Source: Verrucomicrobiales bacterium (GTDB lineage Bacteria; Verrucomicrobiota; Verrucomicrobiia; Verrucomicrobiales; DEV007). Taken from it: a DNA stretch of 17,397 bases. Shown here piece by piece: positions 6,649-14,680 of the stretch (its first letter is position 1; each line of letters starts with the position of its first letter). Made by a program: the position numbers and the translations under genes. The stretch lies in the NCBI GenBank assembly GCA_017991025.1, contig JAGNMT010000022.1, forward strand, positions 1 through 17,397, written 5' to 3'. The notes below the pieces were generated by a model. The model worked only from the letters and a program-made list of their open reading frames with translations, searched no databases and was not told where the DNA came from.

Positions 6649-7659
6649 ATGAATCGACTTTCTATTGCGTTTCTCGTCGCGGCTGTTGCCTCCTTTTCCG
6701 GATGCTCCGGAGAGACGGTTCCTTTCAACGCAGCAGATCCGCTTGAAGCGAAAGTCTCAGGTGACAAAGCATTCGCCCATGTCGCCGCCCTCGTCGGCTT
6801 CGGCCCCCGGCCGACGGGATCAGAAGCCCTGGAGAAAGCCCGGCAATATCTCGAAAAGGAGCTCGCTGCGAGCGGATGGGTGACCCGCCGCCAGACTTTT
6901 TCAACCAAGACCCCGAAAGGACAGGTCGAGTTCACCAACATTCGAGCCCGATTCGGTGAGGCCGCGTGGAGTAGTGCCGTCACCGGACTGCTTTGCTCGC
7001 ATTATGATACAAAGCCCTACGAGGGATTCAAATTTGTCGGAGCGAATGACGGAGCGTCGAGCACCGGGTTGCTCATAGAACTGGCGAGGGCTCTCGCGGA
7101 ACGTTCCGCCGTTGCTTCGCGGATGGAGCTGGTATTTTTTGACGGGGAAGAGGCTTTCGGTACTAACATTACTGCCAAAGACGGTCTTTACGGGAGCAAA
7201 TACTACGCCTCGCAATATCTGCTTGAGAAAGAAAAGGACCGTCCCCGCTGGGGATTGCTCCTCGACATGGTCGGTGACGCCGAGTTGAATATCCGGGCCG
7301 GTGTTCTTATTCCGCGATCCTCATTGCGCGATCTTTCCGAGGCGCGGAAGGACGGTTACGTTGTCGATATTGTGAGAGTCGAAGAAGACCTCCAATTCAT
7401 GGCTCGCGATCTCCTCGCCGCCGCCGCCGATCTTGATCTGCGATCCCATGTCGGAATCAGCCCCGACTATATTGTCGATGATCACATCCCGCTGAACGTC
7501 GTGGCGGGCATCCCGACGATTGATCTGATTGATTTTGACTATCCCCACTGGCACACCCCCGGCGATACCCTCGATAAGGTGAGCGCGGAAAGTCTGGCGA
7601 TCACAGGACGGGTAGCACTTCTGATGGTGGAGAAATATTTGCTCCCGGCAAAGCGGTGA
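6649..7659 (+). CDS. M28-family / glutaminyl-peptide cyclotransferase-like lipoprotein
   Basis: A 336-residue exported zinc hydrolase. The N-terminus has a hydrophobic stretch ending in SFSGC (15-19), consistent with a lipoprotein signal and lipidation on Cys19. Motifs match the QC/M28 fold: SHYDTK (117-122), GANDGASSTG with metal ligand Asp134, FFDGEEAF with catalytic Glu167 and ligand Glu168, LLDMVGD with Asp206, DDHIPL (277-282), and YPHWHTPGDT with Trp301-His302. The last block (DHIP...IDLIDFDYPHWHT) and the single-metal ligand layout favour the glutaminyl-cyclase branch, which converts N-terminal Gln to pyroglutamate, over a two-zinc aminopeptidase. Substrate remains inferred. It starts 13 bp after parB and so is probably the last gene of that run. 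No Shine-Dalgarno is seen. It converges with the membrane peptidase gene, leaving only 20 bp with no clear terminator. Confidence 0.87.
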   Translation: MNRLSIAFLVAAVASFSGCSGETVPFNAADPLEAKVSGDKAFAHVAALVGFGPRPTGSEALEKARQYLEKELAASGWVTRRQTFSTKTPKGQVEFTNIRARFGEAAWSSAVTGLLCSHYDTKPYEGFKFVGANDGASSTGLLIELARALAERSAVASRMELVFFDGEEAFGTNITAKDGLYGSKYYASQYLLEKEKDRPRWGLLLDMVGDAELNIRAGVLIPRSSLRDLSEARKDGYVVDIVRVEEDLQFMARDLLAAAADLDLRSHVGISPDYIVDDHIPLNVVAGIPTIDLIDFDYPHWHTPGDTLDKVSAESLAITGRVALLMVEKYLLPAKR

Positions 7660-7679
7660 GAGTGACTTTCGCTGCGTTC

Positions 7680-8324
7680 TTACCCGAAGTGACTGCGCTG
7701 CCCCTGTATCATCTGCCAGTTCGTATGGGCAAAAAGCCCGAAGATGACCGCCATAAAGAGGCTCCTGAAAAGAACGAAACCGGCGACGGCCATGATGATC
7801 GCGAGCACAAAACCAATTTTGGGGACAAGGTGAGCGGTTTTCCCGGCAAGGAGGCCCTGGAGAATGTGACCTCCATCGAGGGGCAGAATGGGGAGCAGAT
7901 TCATGATCGCCCAGCCGACGTTGACCCAAAGCATTTGGCCGATAAAAAATCTGATCCACGGATCCTGCGAACCCGGGGAAAAAATGAGAAGTGCCGTCAG
8001 GCCCCCGAGCAGCAGACTGACCGCCGGCCCGGCTGCCGCGATAAAGATCGACTCCCACCGCGTGAAGCGCCCCGGACCGCTGCAGAGACCACCCATGCCA
8101 TGAAGGGAAATCTCTGAATAGGGGGCGCCACTCCGCTTTCTAGCCCAGGCGTGCCCCAGTTCGTGACAGATGATGGAGCCAAAAACCACCGCCGACATGA
8201 TCGCGAAGTAACCCAGCCCGGTCGGTCCGTCCTGCTCCAGAAAGGGCATTCCCAGGAAAAGGCAGAGGAGCCAGAACATCCAGTGAACGTGAACGGGGAA
8301 CCCGAAAAGGCGAAAGCTGAGCAT
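7680..8324 (-). CDS. Site-2-protease-family (M50) membrane metalloprotease
   Basis: A 214-residue, strongly hydrophobic protein. The zinc motif HELGH (54-58) lies within the hydrophobic segment FGSIICHELGHAW, and the third ligand is Asp150 in MNLLPILPLDGGHIL (141-155), the two signatures of intramembrane site-2 proteases. About five to six membrane spans are seen, with the core order TM-HELGH, AAAGPAVSLLLGG (96-108), NLLPxxPLDGG. It lacks PDZ and CBS domains, so it belongs to the small minimal S2P group (similar to SpoIVFB/Rv-type short forms), not RseP. Family members cut membrane-bound regulators or remnant signal peptides; the substrate here is unknown and no anti-sigma factor is adjacent. 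It lies 97 bp downstream of xylA on the same strand, but that gap holds inverted heptad repeats, so co-transcription is uncertain. It is convergent with the M28-like gene. Confidence 0.88.
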   Translation of the reverse strand: MLSFRLFGFPVHVHWMFWLLCLFLGMPFLEQDGPTGLGYFAIMSAVVFGSIICHELGHAWARKRSGAPYSEISLHGMGGLCSGPGRFTRWESIFIAAAGPAVSLLLGGLTALLIFSPGSQDPWIRFFIGQMLWVNVGWAIMNLLPILPLDGGHILQGLLAGKTAHLVPKIGFVLAIIMAVAGFVLFRSLFMAVIFGLFAHTNWQMIQGQRSHFG

Positions 8325-8331
8325 GGAAATC

Positions 8332-8422
8332 GGTCAGGGGTCAGGAGTCACGAGTTTGCGCAGGCATGTCGTCGGTGAGTTACCGAAAATCTGCCGTGAC
8401 CCGTGACCCGTGACCCATGACT
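8332..8422. repeat. Two inverted arrays of a 7-bp repeat (consensus GGTCACG)
   Basis: The left array at 8332-8352 reads on the plus strand GGTCAGG, GGTCAGG, AGTCACG. The right array at 8395-8422 reads on the minus strand AGTCATG then GGTCACG three times. The two face each other across 42 bp, so the single strand could fold into a long stem (for example GGTCACGGGTCA against TGACCCCTGACC with one mismatch). The right array touches the xylA stop codon and the left array ends 7 bp before the membrane protease start codon, filling most of the 97-bp gap. Confidence 0.8.
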
Positions 8423-9735
8423 CAAATGAAGTCATTGATGAGATTCTCCAGCATTTCCTGACGACCGCTCTTCGTCACGGGTTCACCGTTCGCGAGGGTG
8501 TAGGCGGAGAGTTCTTCGAGACCGACTTCTCCCGCTTCGATTTTGGCTCCTATCCCCGAATCAAAGGAACTGTATCGCTCTTTTTTGAAAGCGTCGAGAC
8601 GGCCGTCGGCGATGATCGCGTGGGCGACTTTGAGACCGCGGGCAAAGGCATCCATGCCGCCAATATGGGCGTGGAAAAGATCTACCGTTTCAAAACTTTC
8701 GCGGCGGCACTTCGCATCGAAGTTAAGCCCGCCCGAGGTGAAGCCACCCATGCGCAGCACACACAGCATGATCTGCGTCGTCAGGTAGATGTCGGTCGGG
8801 AACTGGTCCGTGTCCCAGCCGATCAATTCGTCACCGGTGTTGGCATCGATTGAGCCGAGTGCATCCGCCGCCATCGCGACTTCGAGCTCATGCATCATCG
8901 TGTGTCCGGCGAGGGTCGCGTGGTTGGTCTCGATGTTGAGCTTGAGCTCACCCATGAGATCGTGTTCGCGCAGGAAGTTCAGGCACGCGGCGGAGTCCGA
9001 GTCATACTGGTGAGTAGAGGGCTCCCGGGGTTTCGGCTCGATAAAGAAGTCACCTTTAAACCCGATTTTTTTCTTGTGCGCCACCGCCATTTTCAAGAGT
9101 GCGGCGAGGTGATTCAGTTCGCGCTTGATATCGGTGTTGTATAGGGTCGCATACCCTTCACGGCCACCCCAGAAGACATAGCCTTCGCCGCCGAGACGGT
9201 GCGTCACTTCGAGAGCCTTTTTGATCTGCGCGGCTCCGTAGGCAAAGACATCCGCATAGGGCGATGTGCCAGCCCCCTGATTGAAACGCTTGTGGGAGAA
9301 GAGGCAGGCGGTGCCCCAGAGCAGCTTGATGCCGGTGGCTTTTTGCGCCTTTTCAAGTTCGTCAGCTACCGCGTCGAGCGCGTCGTTTGAGGCCTGAAGA
9401 TCGTTCAATTCGGGCGCGACATCGCGGTCGTGGAAACAGTAACGGTCTATACCGACCTTCTGCATGAATTCAAACATCGCCCAGACGCGCTTCTGCGCAT
9501 TGGCGATCGAATCCGTGCCGTCATCCCAGGGGCGTTCAGCAGTGGCGCCGCCGAAGGGGTCGCCGAGTCCGTTCCGCATCGTGTGCCAGTAGGCGCAGGC
9601 GAAGCGGAGGTGATCCTTCATCGTCTTGCCGCCGACGAGTTCGTTCGCGTTATAATGCTTAAACGAAAGAGGGTTCCGGGAGCTTGGTCCTTCGAATTGA
9701 ATCGTGGGTATGCCGGGAAAGAATTCTTCACTCAT
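8422..9735 (-). CDS. xylA: Xylose isomerase, class II
   Basis: A 437-residue cytoplasmic enzyme interconverting D-xylose and D-xylulose (and glucose/fructose), with two divalent metals. Its length and N-terminal FEGPSSRNPLSFKHYN region mark the long class II type. Catalytic His102 and Asp105 are in CFHDRD. VFWGGREG (187-194) and FFIEPKPREPSTHQYD (230-245) are the family signatures, containing Glu233 and Lys235. Further metal ligands are Glu269, His272, Asp297, Asp308, Asp310 and Asp340. All key residues are present. The start at 9735 gives the expected N-terminus; the 5' side is GGAGACTTCCCGCCCT, where a GGAG lies too far from the ATG to be a normal ribosome site. No xylulokinase, transporter or XylR is in the window. 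The gene lies 50 bp downstream of the Coa1-like gene and may share its transcript. Confidence 0.96.
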   Translation of the reverse strand: MSEEFFPGIPTIQFEGPSSRNPLSFKHYNANELVGGKTMKDHLRFACAYWHTMRNGLGDPFGGATAERPWDDGTDSIANAQKRVWAMFEFMQKVGIDRYCFHDRDVAPELNDLQASNDALDAVADELEKAQKATGIKLLWGTACLFSHKRFNQGAGTSPYADVFAYGAAQIKKALEVTHRLGGEGYVFWGGREGYATLYNTDIKRELNHLAALLKMAVAHKKKIGFKGDFFIEPKPREPSTHQYDSDSAACLNFLREHDLMGELKLNIETNHATLAGHTMMHELEVAMAADALGSIDANTGDELIGWDTDQFPTDIYLTTQIMLCVLRMGGFTSGGLNFDAKCRRESFETVDLFHAHIGGMDAFARGLKVAHAIIADGRLDAFKKERYSSFDSGIGAKIEAGEVGLEELSAYTLANGEPVTKSGRQEMLENLINDFI

Positions 9736-9785
9736 AGGGCGGGAAGTCTCCCAGACGTGACGCTAACTTCAAGCAGAAATACGGA

Positions 9786-10205
9786 CTACTTGCTTAGGGT
9801 GATGGGGGCCGGCTTACCCTCAACGGTCAGTTCCCAGATCTCGTAAACCCATGGGGCACTGCCCGAGGCTTTGGTTCCCTTGACGCGGATGGTACCGCTG
9901 CCTTTCGGTCCAGAGACCGGTATGGAAAAATCCACGTCCCCCACTCCGTTGTTTACATTGATGTTTCCAGAGGGAATGAAGCCCGGTTTGACAGGCTCGC
10001 CTAGTGCGGCGATGGCATCCGAATTCGTCTCGACGGCGGCGATAGAGTCCCTGTAGGGATCATTACTCTTGAGCGCTTTCCCTACTCCGTAGAAGATCCC
10101 CCCCCCGACGAGGACTCCGATGATGATCAAACCCAAACAGCCGCAGCCGATAAGTCCGATGATTTTCCCTGTTGAACTTTTTCCCGGTTGTTCGATAGCG
10201 CTCAT
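9786..10205 (-). CDS. Coa1-family small membrane-anchored protein
   Basis: A 139-residue protein with a short polar N-terminus, one Gly-rich transmembrane helix containing the GCGCLG motif (about 14-41), and a compact C-terminal domain. The domain pattern (YRDSIAAVETNSDAIAALGEP at 51-71, then SGNINVNNGVGDVDFSIPVSGPKGSGTIRVKG, then a final WELTVEG) fits the Coa1/Tim21-like family, known in mitochondria for cytochrome-oxidase assembly and of unknown role in bacteria. The domain should be outside the cytoplasm or in the periplasm, with the anchor in the inner membrane. No cytochrome-oxidase gene is nearby, so an oxidase role is not supported. It precedes xylA by 50 bp and is divergent from the NYN-LOTUS gene, separated by a 93-bp shared promoter region. 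I call the family from sequence pattern only. Confidence 0.72.
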   Translation of the reverse strand: MSAIEQPGKSSTGKIIGLIGCGCLGLIIIGVLVGGGIFYGVGKALKSNDPYRDSIAAVETNSDAIAALGEPVKPGFIPSGNINVNNGVGDVDFSIPVSGPKGSGTIRVKGTKASGSAPWVYEIWELTVEGKPAPITLSK

Positions 10206-10298
10206 GCCTAGATAATGGATGAATTCGGAGTTTAAGGCAATGGAAAATCAGTCTTTTTCTGTATTTGCCAAGGGAGCCACCTTCCGCGATCCGTAGCA

Positions 10299-11132
10299 AT
10301 GCCAGCGGATCAAAAGACCTCTATCATGGCGATTTTCGCCGATTTTGAAAACGTCGCTATCGGGGCCGATCAGGCGAAGTACGAGCGCTTCGACATTGGC
10401 AAGGTGATTGAGAGGGTCCTCGTGAAAGGCAATGTGGTCGTAAGAAAGGCTTATTGCGACTGGGGGCGATACGAGAAATTCAAGCGCGGCATGCACGAAG
10501 CGAACTTCGAACTCATCGATATTCCGCATGTCCGCCAGTCAGGGAAAAACTCGGCGGACATTCGCATGGTGGTGGATGCCCTCGATCTTTGTTACACCAA
10601 GCCACACATCGATACTTTCGTTGTCATCAGTGGAGACTCGGATTTCTCACCACTGGTCAGCAAGTTGCGAGAAAACAACAAAGTCGTCATTGGCGTAGGG
10701 GTGAAACAATCGACTTCGGACCTGTTTGTTTCGACCTGTGACGAGTTTATCTTCTACGACGATCTCGTCCGGAAGAAGGAGAGCCAGCGGACGAAGCAGG
10801 TGCCGAAGAAAGTTACCGAAAAGCAGACGCCGGATTCGACTCCCGCCGTGGTCGCTGCCGGAACACCGATTCCCGGAACTGATAAGCGCGACGAGGCGGT
10901 CAATCTGGTCCTCGAAACGATCGAGGCGATGATCGAGACGCGGGGAGAGGACGAAATGTTGTGGGGATCCATGGTGAAACAGGCGATCAAGCGCCAGAAA
11001 CCCGGATTTTCGGAGAGTTATTACGGATTTCGCGGGTTTAATGCCCTGCTGGAGGAAGTGCGCGACCGGGGGCATATCGAACTTCAAGCGGATGAAAAGT
11101 CGGGCGGGTATATCGTGCGAAGACTCGGGTAA
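10299..11132 (+). CDS. NYN-domain nuclease fused to a C-terminal LOTUS/OST-HTH domain
   Basis: A 277-residue cytoplasmic protein with two parts. Residues 8-156 form a NYN (LabA/DUF88) domain of the PIN-like nuclease fold: IFADFENV with Asp15, KNSADIRMVVDAL with Asp87 and Asp93, and VVISGDSDFSPLV with Asp113 and Asp115 make the acidic metal site expected of an RNase. A charged, Pro/Thr-rich linker (about 157-200) leads to residues ~202-275, which match the OST-HTH/LOTUS winged helix (WGSMVKQAIK, GFSESYYGFRGFNALLEEV), an RNA-binding module. The natural reading is an RNase guided by its LOTUS domain; the RNA target is unknown. The ATG at 10299 is used; an in-frame ATG at 10326 would remove nine residues just ahead of the first strand. 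It is monocistronic in view, converging on the ligase gene across 50 bp without an evident terminator. Confidence 0.88.
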   Translation: MPADQKTSIMAIFADFENVAIGADQAKYERFDIGKVIERVLVKGNVVVRKAYCDWGRYEKFKRGMHEANFELIDIPHVRQSGKNSADIRMVVDALDLCYTKPHIDTFVVISGDSDFSPLVSKLRENNKVVIGVGVKQSTSDLFVSTCDEFIFYDDLVRKKESQRTKQVPKKVTEKQTPDSTPAVVAAGTPIPGTDKRDEAVNLVLETIEAMIETRGEDEMLWGSMVKQAIKRQKPGFSESYYGFRGFNALLEEVRDRGHIELQADEKSGGYIVRRLG

Positions 11133-11182
11133 GAGCCGCTTCGATGCTCATTGTTCACTCGGTATTATAAACACCTCAAGCT

Positions 11183-12598
11183 CTAGCTGGCTTCGTGAGC
11201 GGTCGTATGGGAATGGGAATGCCGCTCATGGGGATTACTCCAGGCCACCGCGAGATAGAAGACGACGAGCCACTGGATGGCTGGAATTTGCAGGGGAAAA
11301 TCGCCGACCGAGTGAACGAGAACGAGGGCGAGGCCAAGCAGCGAGATACTGGCAGTGATCTCAAGCACCCCTTTGTCCCGGGCATGGCGAATGCGTCGCC
11401 AGAGGCGCACAAACGCACCGGTATAGAGGACGGCCCAGGCGGCAAAGCCGGTGTAACCCCACTCGATGAGGCCCTGCAGCCAGTCCTGATGCGCGTGGAT
11501 CCAGATCCCTGCGATCCGGTTACCAAGATGGTTGGTATAGAAGGGGAATACCAGTCGAAAAGTCCCCGGACCCGTGCCGAAAATCCCTGTCTCCGGCAGT
11601 GCCCGCAGGCAGGCGCCGTAGGCAAGAAGTCGCCCATGGAGAGTGTCTCCCTTGTCGATAAAAGAGCTCCAGTTCGCGATGCTGGAAACCAGGCCTGGCA
11701 GAACCAGCACCGCGAACGCACCCATGAACAATAACCCTGTGAGCACCGCCGTAGAGCGGGGGATATTTTGCTCAAAGATCTGAGACCGAAAATGCCAGAT
11801 CCCGATAAATGCGCCCGTGAGGCCGAGAATTTGCCCGGCCTTCGAGGTATTTACAAAGACCGCAGCGAGAACGAAGAAGACAACAGCGAGATCGATCGAG
11901 GCGACGATGCCCCCCGGGCGAATCAGGCGGCTTCGCAGAGCCACCGCGAGCGCGGCAGGCCAGCTCAAGTTCAGGAAAGAAGCTGCGTTTCCATGGTAGC
12001 GGAACGCCGCGAAAAAATGAGTCCCGGACCTTTCCGGAGTAGACCAGAGCATCGCGGCGGCTCCGGAGGCTTTCTGTTCCATGCCGATTACGGCGATAAC
12101 CAACCCGGCTATCGCCACGGTTCTGAAAAGCAGCCAGCGCGGGCGTGATCCTGCGACTGCATCCTGCAGAACGAGACCCCCGAGGAGGAGCGCTCCCATA
12201 TGACGCAGTATCGGTGCCGAAGCCGCTTGATCGACCGTGCCGGGTAGCCAGGTCACGGCCTCCGCAAGGGGAGAAAAGCTCCAGGTTTCCGCATGAAAAA
12301 TAGAAAGGGGATTCAGGGCATCACAGGTTCCCAGAGCCGTAAGGAAGATGAGGCTGCCGCAGCAGATCAGCGAAAGACGGGGAAGTCTCCTTTCAAAAAT
12401 CAATAATCCCGCCCAGAGGACGAATGAGAGCGCAAGCAGTTGATCAAGCACCGCGACGGTGGACGGGGTGACGCAGCCAAACGCAAGAGGCGCATAGAAA
12501 AAAGCAGCAATCAGAGGAGACAGCACAATCAGCCATCCTGACGGCGGGATCACCCCCTCCTGAAAGCGCCGCTCTCTATGTCCATGCCCCAAACCCAT
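11183..12598 (-). CDS. O-antigen ligase / polymerase-family (Wzy_C) membrane protein
   Basis: A 471-residue inner-membrane protein with roughly 11-13 hydrophobic segments. The family signature is in its second half: a large periplasmic loop (about 303-370) with HGRLLAYGACLRALPE (321-336), GIFGTGPGTF (338-347), then HAHQDWLQGLIEWGYTG (368-384), and the last span HSVGDFPLQIPA (429-440). These are hallmarks of O-antigen ligase/WaaL and Wzy-like glycan polymerases, which act on undecaprenyl-linked glycans. Sequence alone does not separate ligase from polymerase; the adjacent export genes favour a role in exopolysaccharide. The tail is His-rich (ERHSHSHTTAHEAS). It is the last gene of the locus, 48 bp after the tyrosine kinase gene, and the only gene here with a good ribosome site, AGGAAAGGTG about 10 bases before the ATG. 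Confidence 0.87.
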   Translation of the reverse strand: MGLGHGHRERRFQEGVIPPSGWLIVLSPLIAAFFYAPLAFGCVTPSTVAVLDQLLALSFVLWAGLLIFERRLPRLSLICCGSLIFLTALGTCDALNPLSIFHAETWSFSPLAEAVTWLPGTVDQAASAPILRHMGALLLGGLVLQDAVAGSRPRWLLFRTVAIAGLVIAVIGMEQKASGAAAMLWSTPERSGTHFFAAFRYHGNAASFLNLSWPAALAVALRSRLIRPGGIVASIDLAVVFFVLAAVFVNTSKAGQILGLTGAFIGIWHFRSQIFEQNIPRSTAVLTGLLFMGAFAVLVLPGLVSSIANWSSFIDKGDTLHGRLLAYGACLRALPETGIFGTGPGTFRLVFPFYTNHLGNRIAGIWIHAHQDWLQGLIEWGYTGFAAWAVLYTGAFVRLWRRIRHARDKGVLEITASISLLGLALVLVHSVGDFPLQIPAIQWLVVFYLAVAWSNPHERHSHSHTTAHEAS

Positions 12599-12611
12599 TT
12601 CGAAAAATCAC

Positions 12612-12646
12612 CTTTCCTGCTAATTGATCGGTGATCGCCCGGAAAG
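12612..12646 (-). promoter_or_regulatory. Possible hairpin masking the ribosome site of the ligase gene
   Basis: In the 48-bp gap between the kinase stop and the ligase start, minus-strand CTTTCC (12646-12641) can pair with GGAAAG (12617-12612), which is the core of the Shine-Dalgarno of the downstream gene. A short GATC/GATC stem lies within the loop. The six-bp stem with a 23-base loop is weak, so this is tentative. Confidence 0.25.
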
Positions 12647-14623
12647 CTACTGCTTTGATTGCGAATAATCGGAATAGCTCCCGCCACTCGAATAGGAGTA
12701 ATAATACCCGTGCCCCCCGACCGTACGCGTTCTCGGCAGGCCGTTAGCGACGAGCCCGACAGGGTGGGACCCATTGTCAGCCATGATACGTAAGGCCCGT
12801 TTGATGGCCCCTTTGGGCGTCTTCCCCATCCGAACGACCAGGACAACCGACTGGGCAATCTTAGCGAGAGGGATGGAGTCGCTGACCGGAACGAGTGGGG
12901 CGGAGTCGATCACGATGCGGTCGAAATACTCGCTCAGTTTTTCAATGAGAGGCCGAAGCGACTTGCCGGAAAGCAGCTCCGACGGATTCGCGCACCAACT
13001 CCCTGCCGGAAGTAGGAAGAGATTTGGCGAGACCTCGGCCCGAAGGAGGATCTCCTTGAACGGAGTTCCCAGAGAAAGTTGATCGGAGAGTCCTTTGGAA
13101 TCCTTCGCGTAGCCAAAAATTTCTTGTTGGACTGGTCGCCGCATGTCCGCGTCGATGAGAAGGGTCCGGTGCCCCTGCAGGGCGAATGAAAGCGCCAGAT
13201 TTGAAGCGACCCAACTCTTGCCCTCTCCGGGGATCGAGCTGGTGATCAAAAACGAGCACCGCTCTTCGGCCGTCCCCAGGAAGGTCAGTCCCGCCCGCAT
13301 GGAACGAATCGTCTCGGACGGTTTGGAATTGGGATCCCTCACCAGTTCAAGGATTTCGCTGCGGGTTTCCTGTTTTTTGAAGGCCGGCATGGCCGCTACG
13401 ACGGGAATTCCGGAGAGTTGCTCGAGTTCCGAAACCGTGCGAACCGTGGGGTCAAGAAAACCGAGAAGGAGGATTACGGCGATCCCCAGGGCGGCACCAC
13501 CGCCGGCATATTGAATCAGCAACGTCTTCTTGACAGGGGCGATGGGCCCCCCGGGTAAGGTCGGTTGCTGCACTACTTCGAATTGCCGACTGGCAAATCC
13601 ACGGGTGAGGTTGCCTTCTTTGAGCTGGGTGATCAGGTTGTCATAGATTTGTTTTTCCGAATCCAGTTCGCGCTGCAGAACGCTGGATCGTGTCGCCGCG
13701 ATCTGCATCCTTGTATTGATCACCTCGTCAGGCGAGAGGCCGGTTTGACTTGCCATACTTTTCTCCCAAAACGCCCGTTCCTCTTCGGAAATACGCAGCA
13801 CTTGATCCAATTCTGCGGAAAACTGCCCCCTTAGAATGCGTTGTAGCTCCCGAGCCTCCACCAGAGCGGGCCATTTCGGCAAATAGCGCTTTTCCATCTC
13901 CGCGACCTGACGTCCGGCATCCTCGATTTCCTTTGTCAATTCGGTGCAGCGCTGGTAGAGCCTGAGCGCACTATCCAGCACGAGAAGGCGCTCTTTGATC
14001 TCGGTGGAACTGTCCATAATATAATCGAGAGCATACTGCGAAGATCCGGCGACCCGGCTCTCGGTCAAGGTCTCGTAGGCGGCAAGGACTGAGACCAGCG
14101 AGTCACGGGCCAGTGTCGGGTCCGAGTGGGTGGCGAAGAGGTCGAGAAGCGCTGTATCGGTTCTCCATCGCACCGTCACCCACCCTCCAATCATCGAGCC
14201 GATCACTTCGGGACTGAGATCAGCACTCGAGTATTGAACCGGTTTCGACCACGGCAGTCGTTTTTGTTCGCGGATCAAATTCGCTCGATTCGCGAAGAGC
14301 GGTCCCTTTGCCGCCTCGACGTAGATGGTTGGCAGGCGCAACCTTTCGGACGCCGAGAGCATCTCCGCTGCTCCGCTCATGCGGATTTTTTCGTCGGCGG
14401 CGATATCGGCAGCGTCACGCTTCACACGAAGAATCTCGATCGTTGCCAGCGATTGATAGGTCGGCGGGGTGATCGAAAACATGTAGAGTCCCAGCAGATA
14501 CCCGCCGATCAGCGTGATCAGAAAGATCCAGAAACGCCGCAGGAACCACCTCAGATAGTCGTTCATGCCCCGGGCGGGCGGGCCGTCCTGATTGTCGGCG
14601 TTTGAATTATAGGATTCAGTCAT
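12647..14623 (-). CDS. Polysaccharide co-polymerase with BY-type tyrosine autokinase (Wzc-like)
   Basis: A 658-residue inner-membrane protein. An N-terminal Wzz-type chain-length part has one span at about 33-50, a periplasmic coiled-coil-rich region (about 200-345), the RQFEVVQQPTLPGGP-IAPVKK motif (346-366) and a second span (about 368-390). The cytoplasmic kinase follows: Walker A SIPGEGKS (463-470), Walker A' LLIDADMRRP (488-497), Walker B IVIDSAP (570-576), and a C-terminal tyrosine cluster (Tyr640-642, Tyr644, Tyr650, Tyr653) that is the autophosphorylation tail. All parts are present on one chain, as in proteobacterial Wzc. It would control polymer length and export together with the SLBB protein, whose gene ends 57 bp upstream, and the ligase gene 48 bp downstream. 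No matching low-molecular-weight tyrosine phosphatase is in view. The ATG is preceded by a pyrimidine run (GTCTCCCCC), not a Shine-Dalgarno. Confidence 0.93.
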   Translation of the reverse strand: MTESYNSNADNQDGPPARGMNDYLRWFLRRFWIFLITLIGGYLLGLYMFSITPPTYQSLATIEILRVKRDAADIAADEKIRMSGAAEMLSASERLRLPTIYVEAAKGPLFANRANLIREQKRLPWSKPVQYSSADLSPEVIGSMIGGWVTVRWRTDTALLDLFATHSDPTLARDSLVSVLAAYETLTESRVAGSSQYALDYIMDSSTEIKERLLVLDSALRLYQRCTELTKEIEDAGRQVAEMEKRYLPKWPALVEARELQRILRGQFSAELDQVLRISEEERAFWEKSMASQTGLSPDEVINTRMQIAATRSSVLQRELDSEKQIYDNLITQLKEGNLTRGFASRQFEVVQQPTLPGGPIAPVKKTLLIQYAGGGAALGIAVILLLGFLDPTVRTVSELEQLSGIPVVAAMPAFKKQETRSEILELVRDPNSKPSETIRSMRAGLTFLGTAEERCSFLITSSIPGEGKSWVASNLALSFALQGHRTLLIDADMRRPVQQEIFGYAKDSKGLSDQLSLGTPFKEILLRAEVSPNLFLLPAGSWCANPSELLSGKSLRPLIEKLSEYFDRIVIDSAPLVPVSDSIPLAKIAQSVVLVVRMGKTPKGAIKRALRIMADNGSHPVGLVANGLPRTRTVGGHGYYYSYSSGGSYSDYSQSKQ

Positions 14624-14680
14624 GGGGGAGACGAAAAAACGGAGTTACCCGAAAGAGAAGGACCGTTATTCCGAACGGGA

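Noticed and set aside
7321..8117. Long open frames on both strands (about 245 and 153 residues) across the M28-like and membrane protease genes
   Set aside because: They lie over the two convergent genes in wrong frames and show low-complexity, Arg/Pro/Ser-rich translations without motifs.
10206..10298. Divergent promoter boxes between the Coa1-like and NYN-LOTUS genes
   Set aside because: A TTGCCT and TTATCT pair exists on the minus strand, but the spacing of 19 bp and weak matches make it no better than chance.
11133..11182. A possible terminator between the converging NYN-LOTUS and ligase genes
   Set aside because: Only a 4-bp GAGC/GCTC stem is present and no T-tract follows on either strand.
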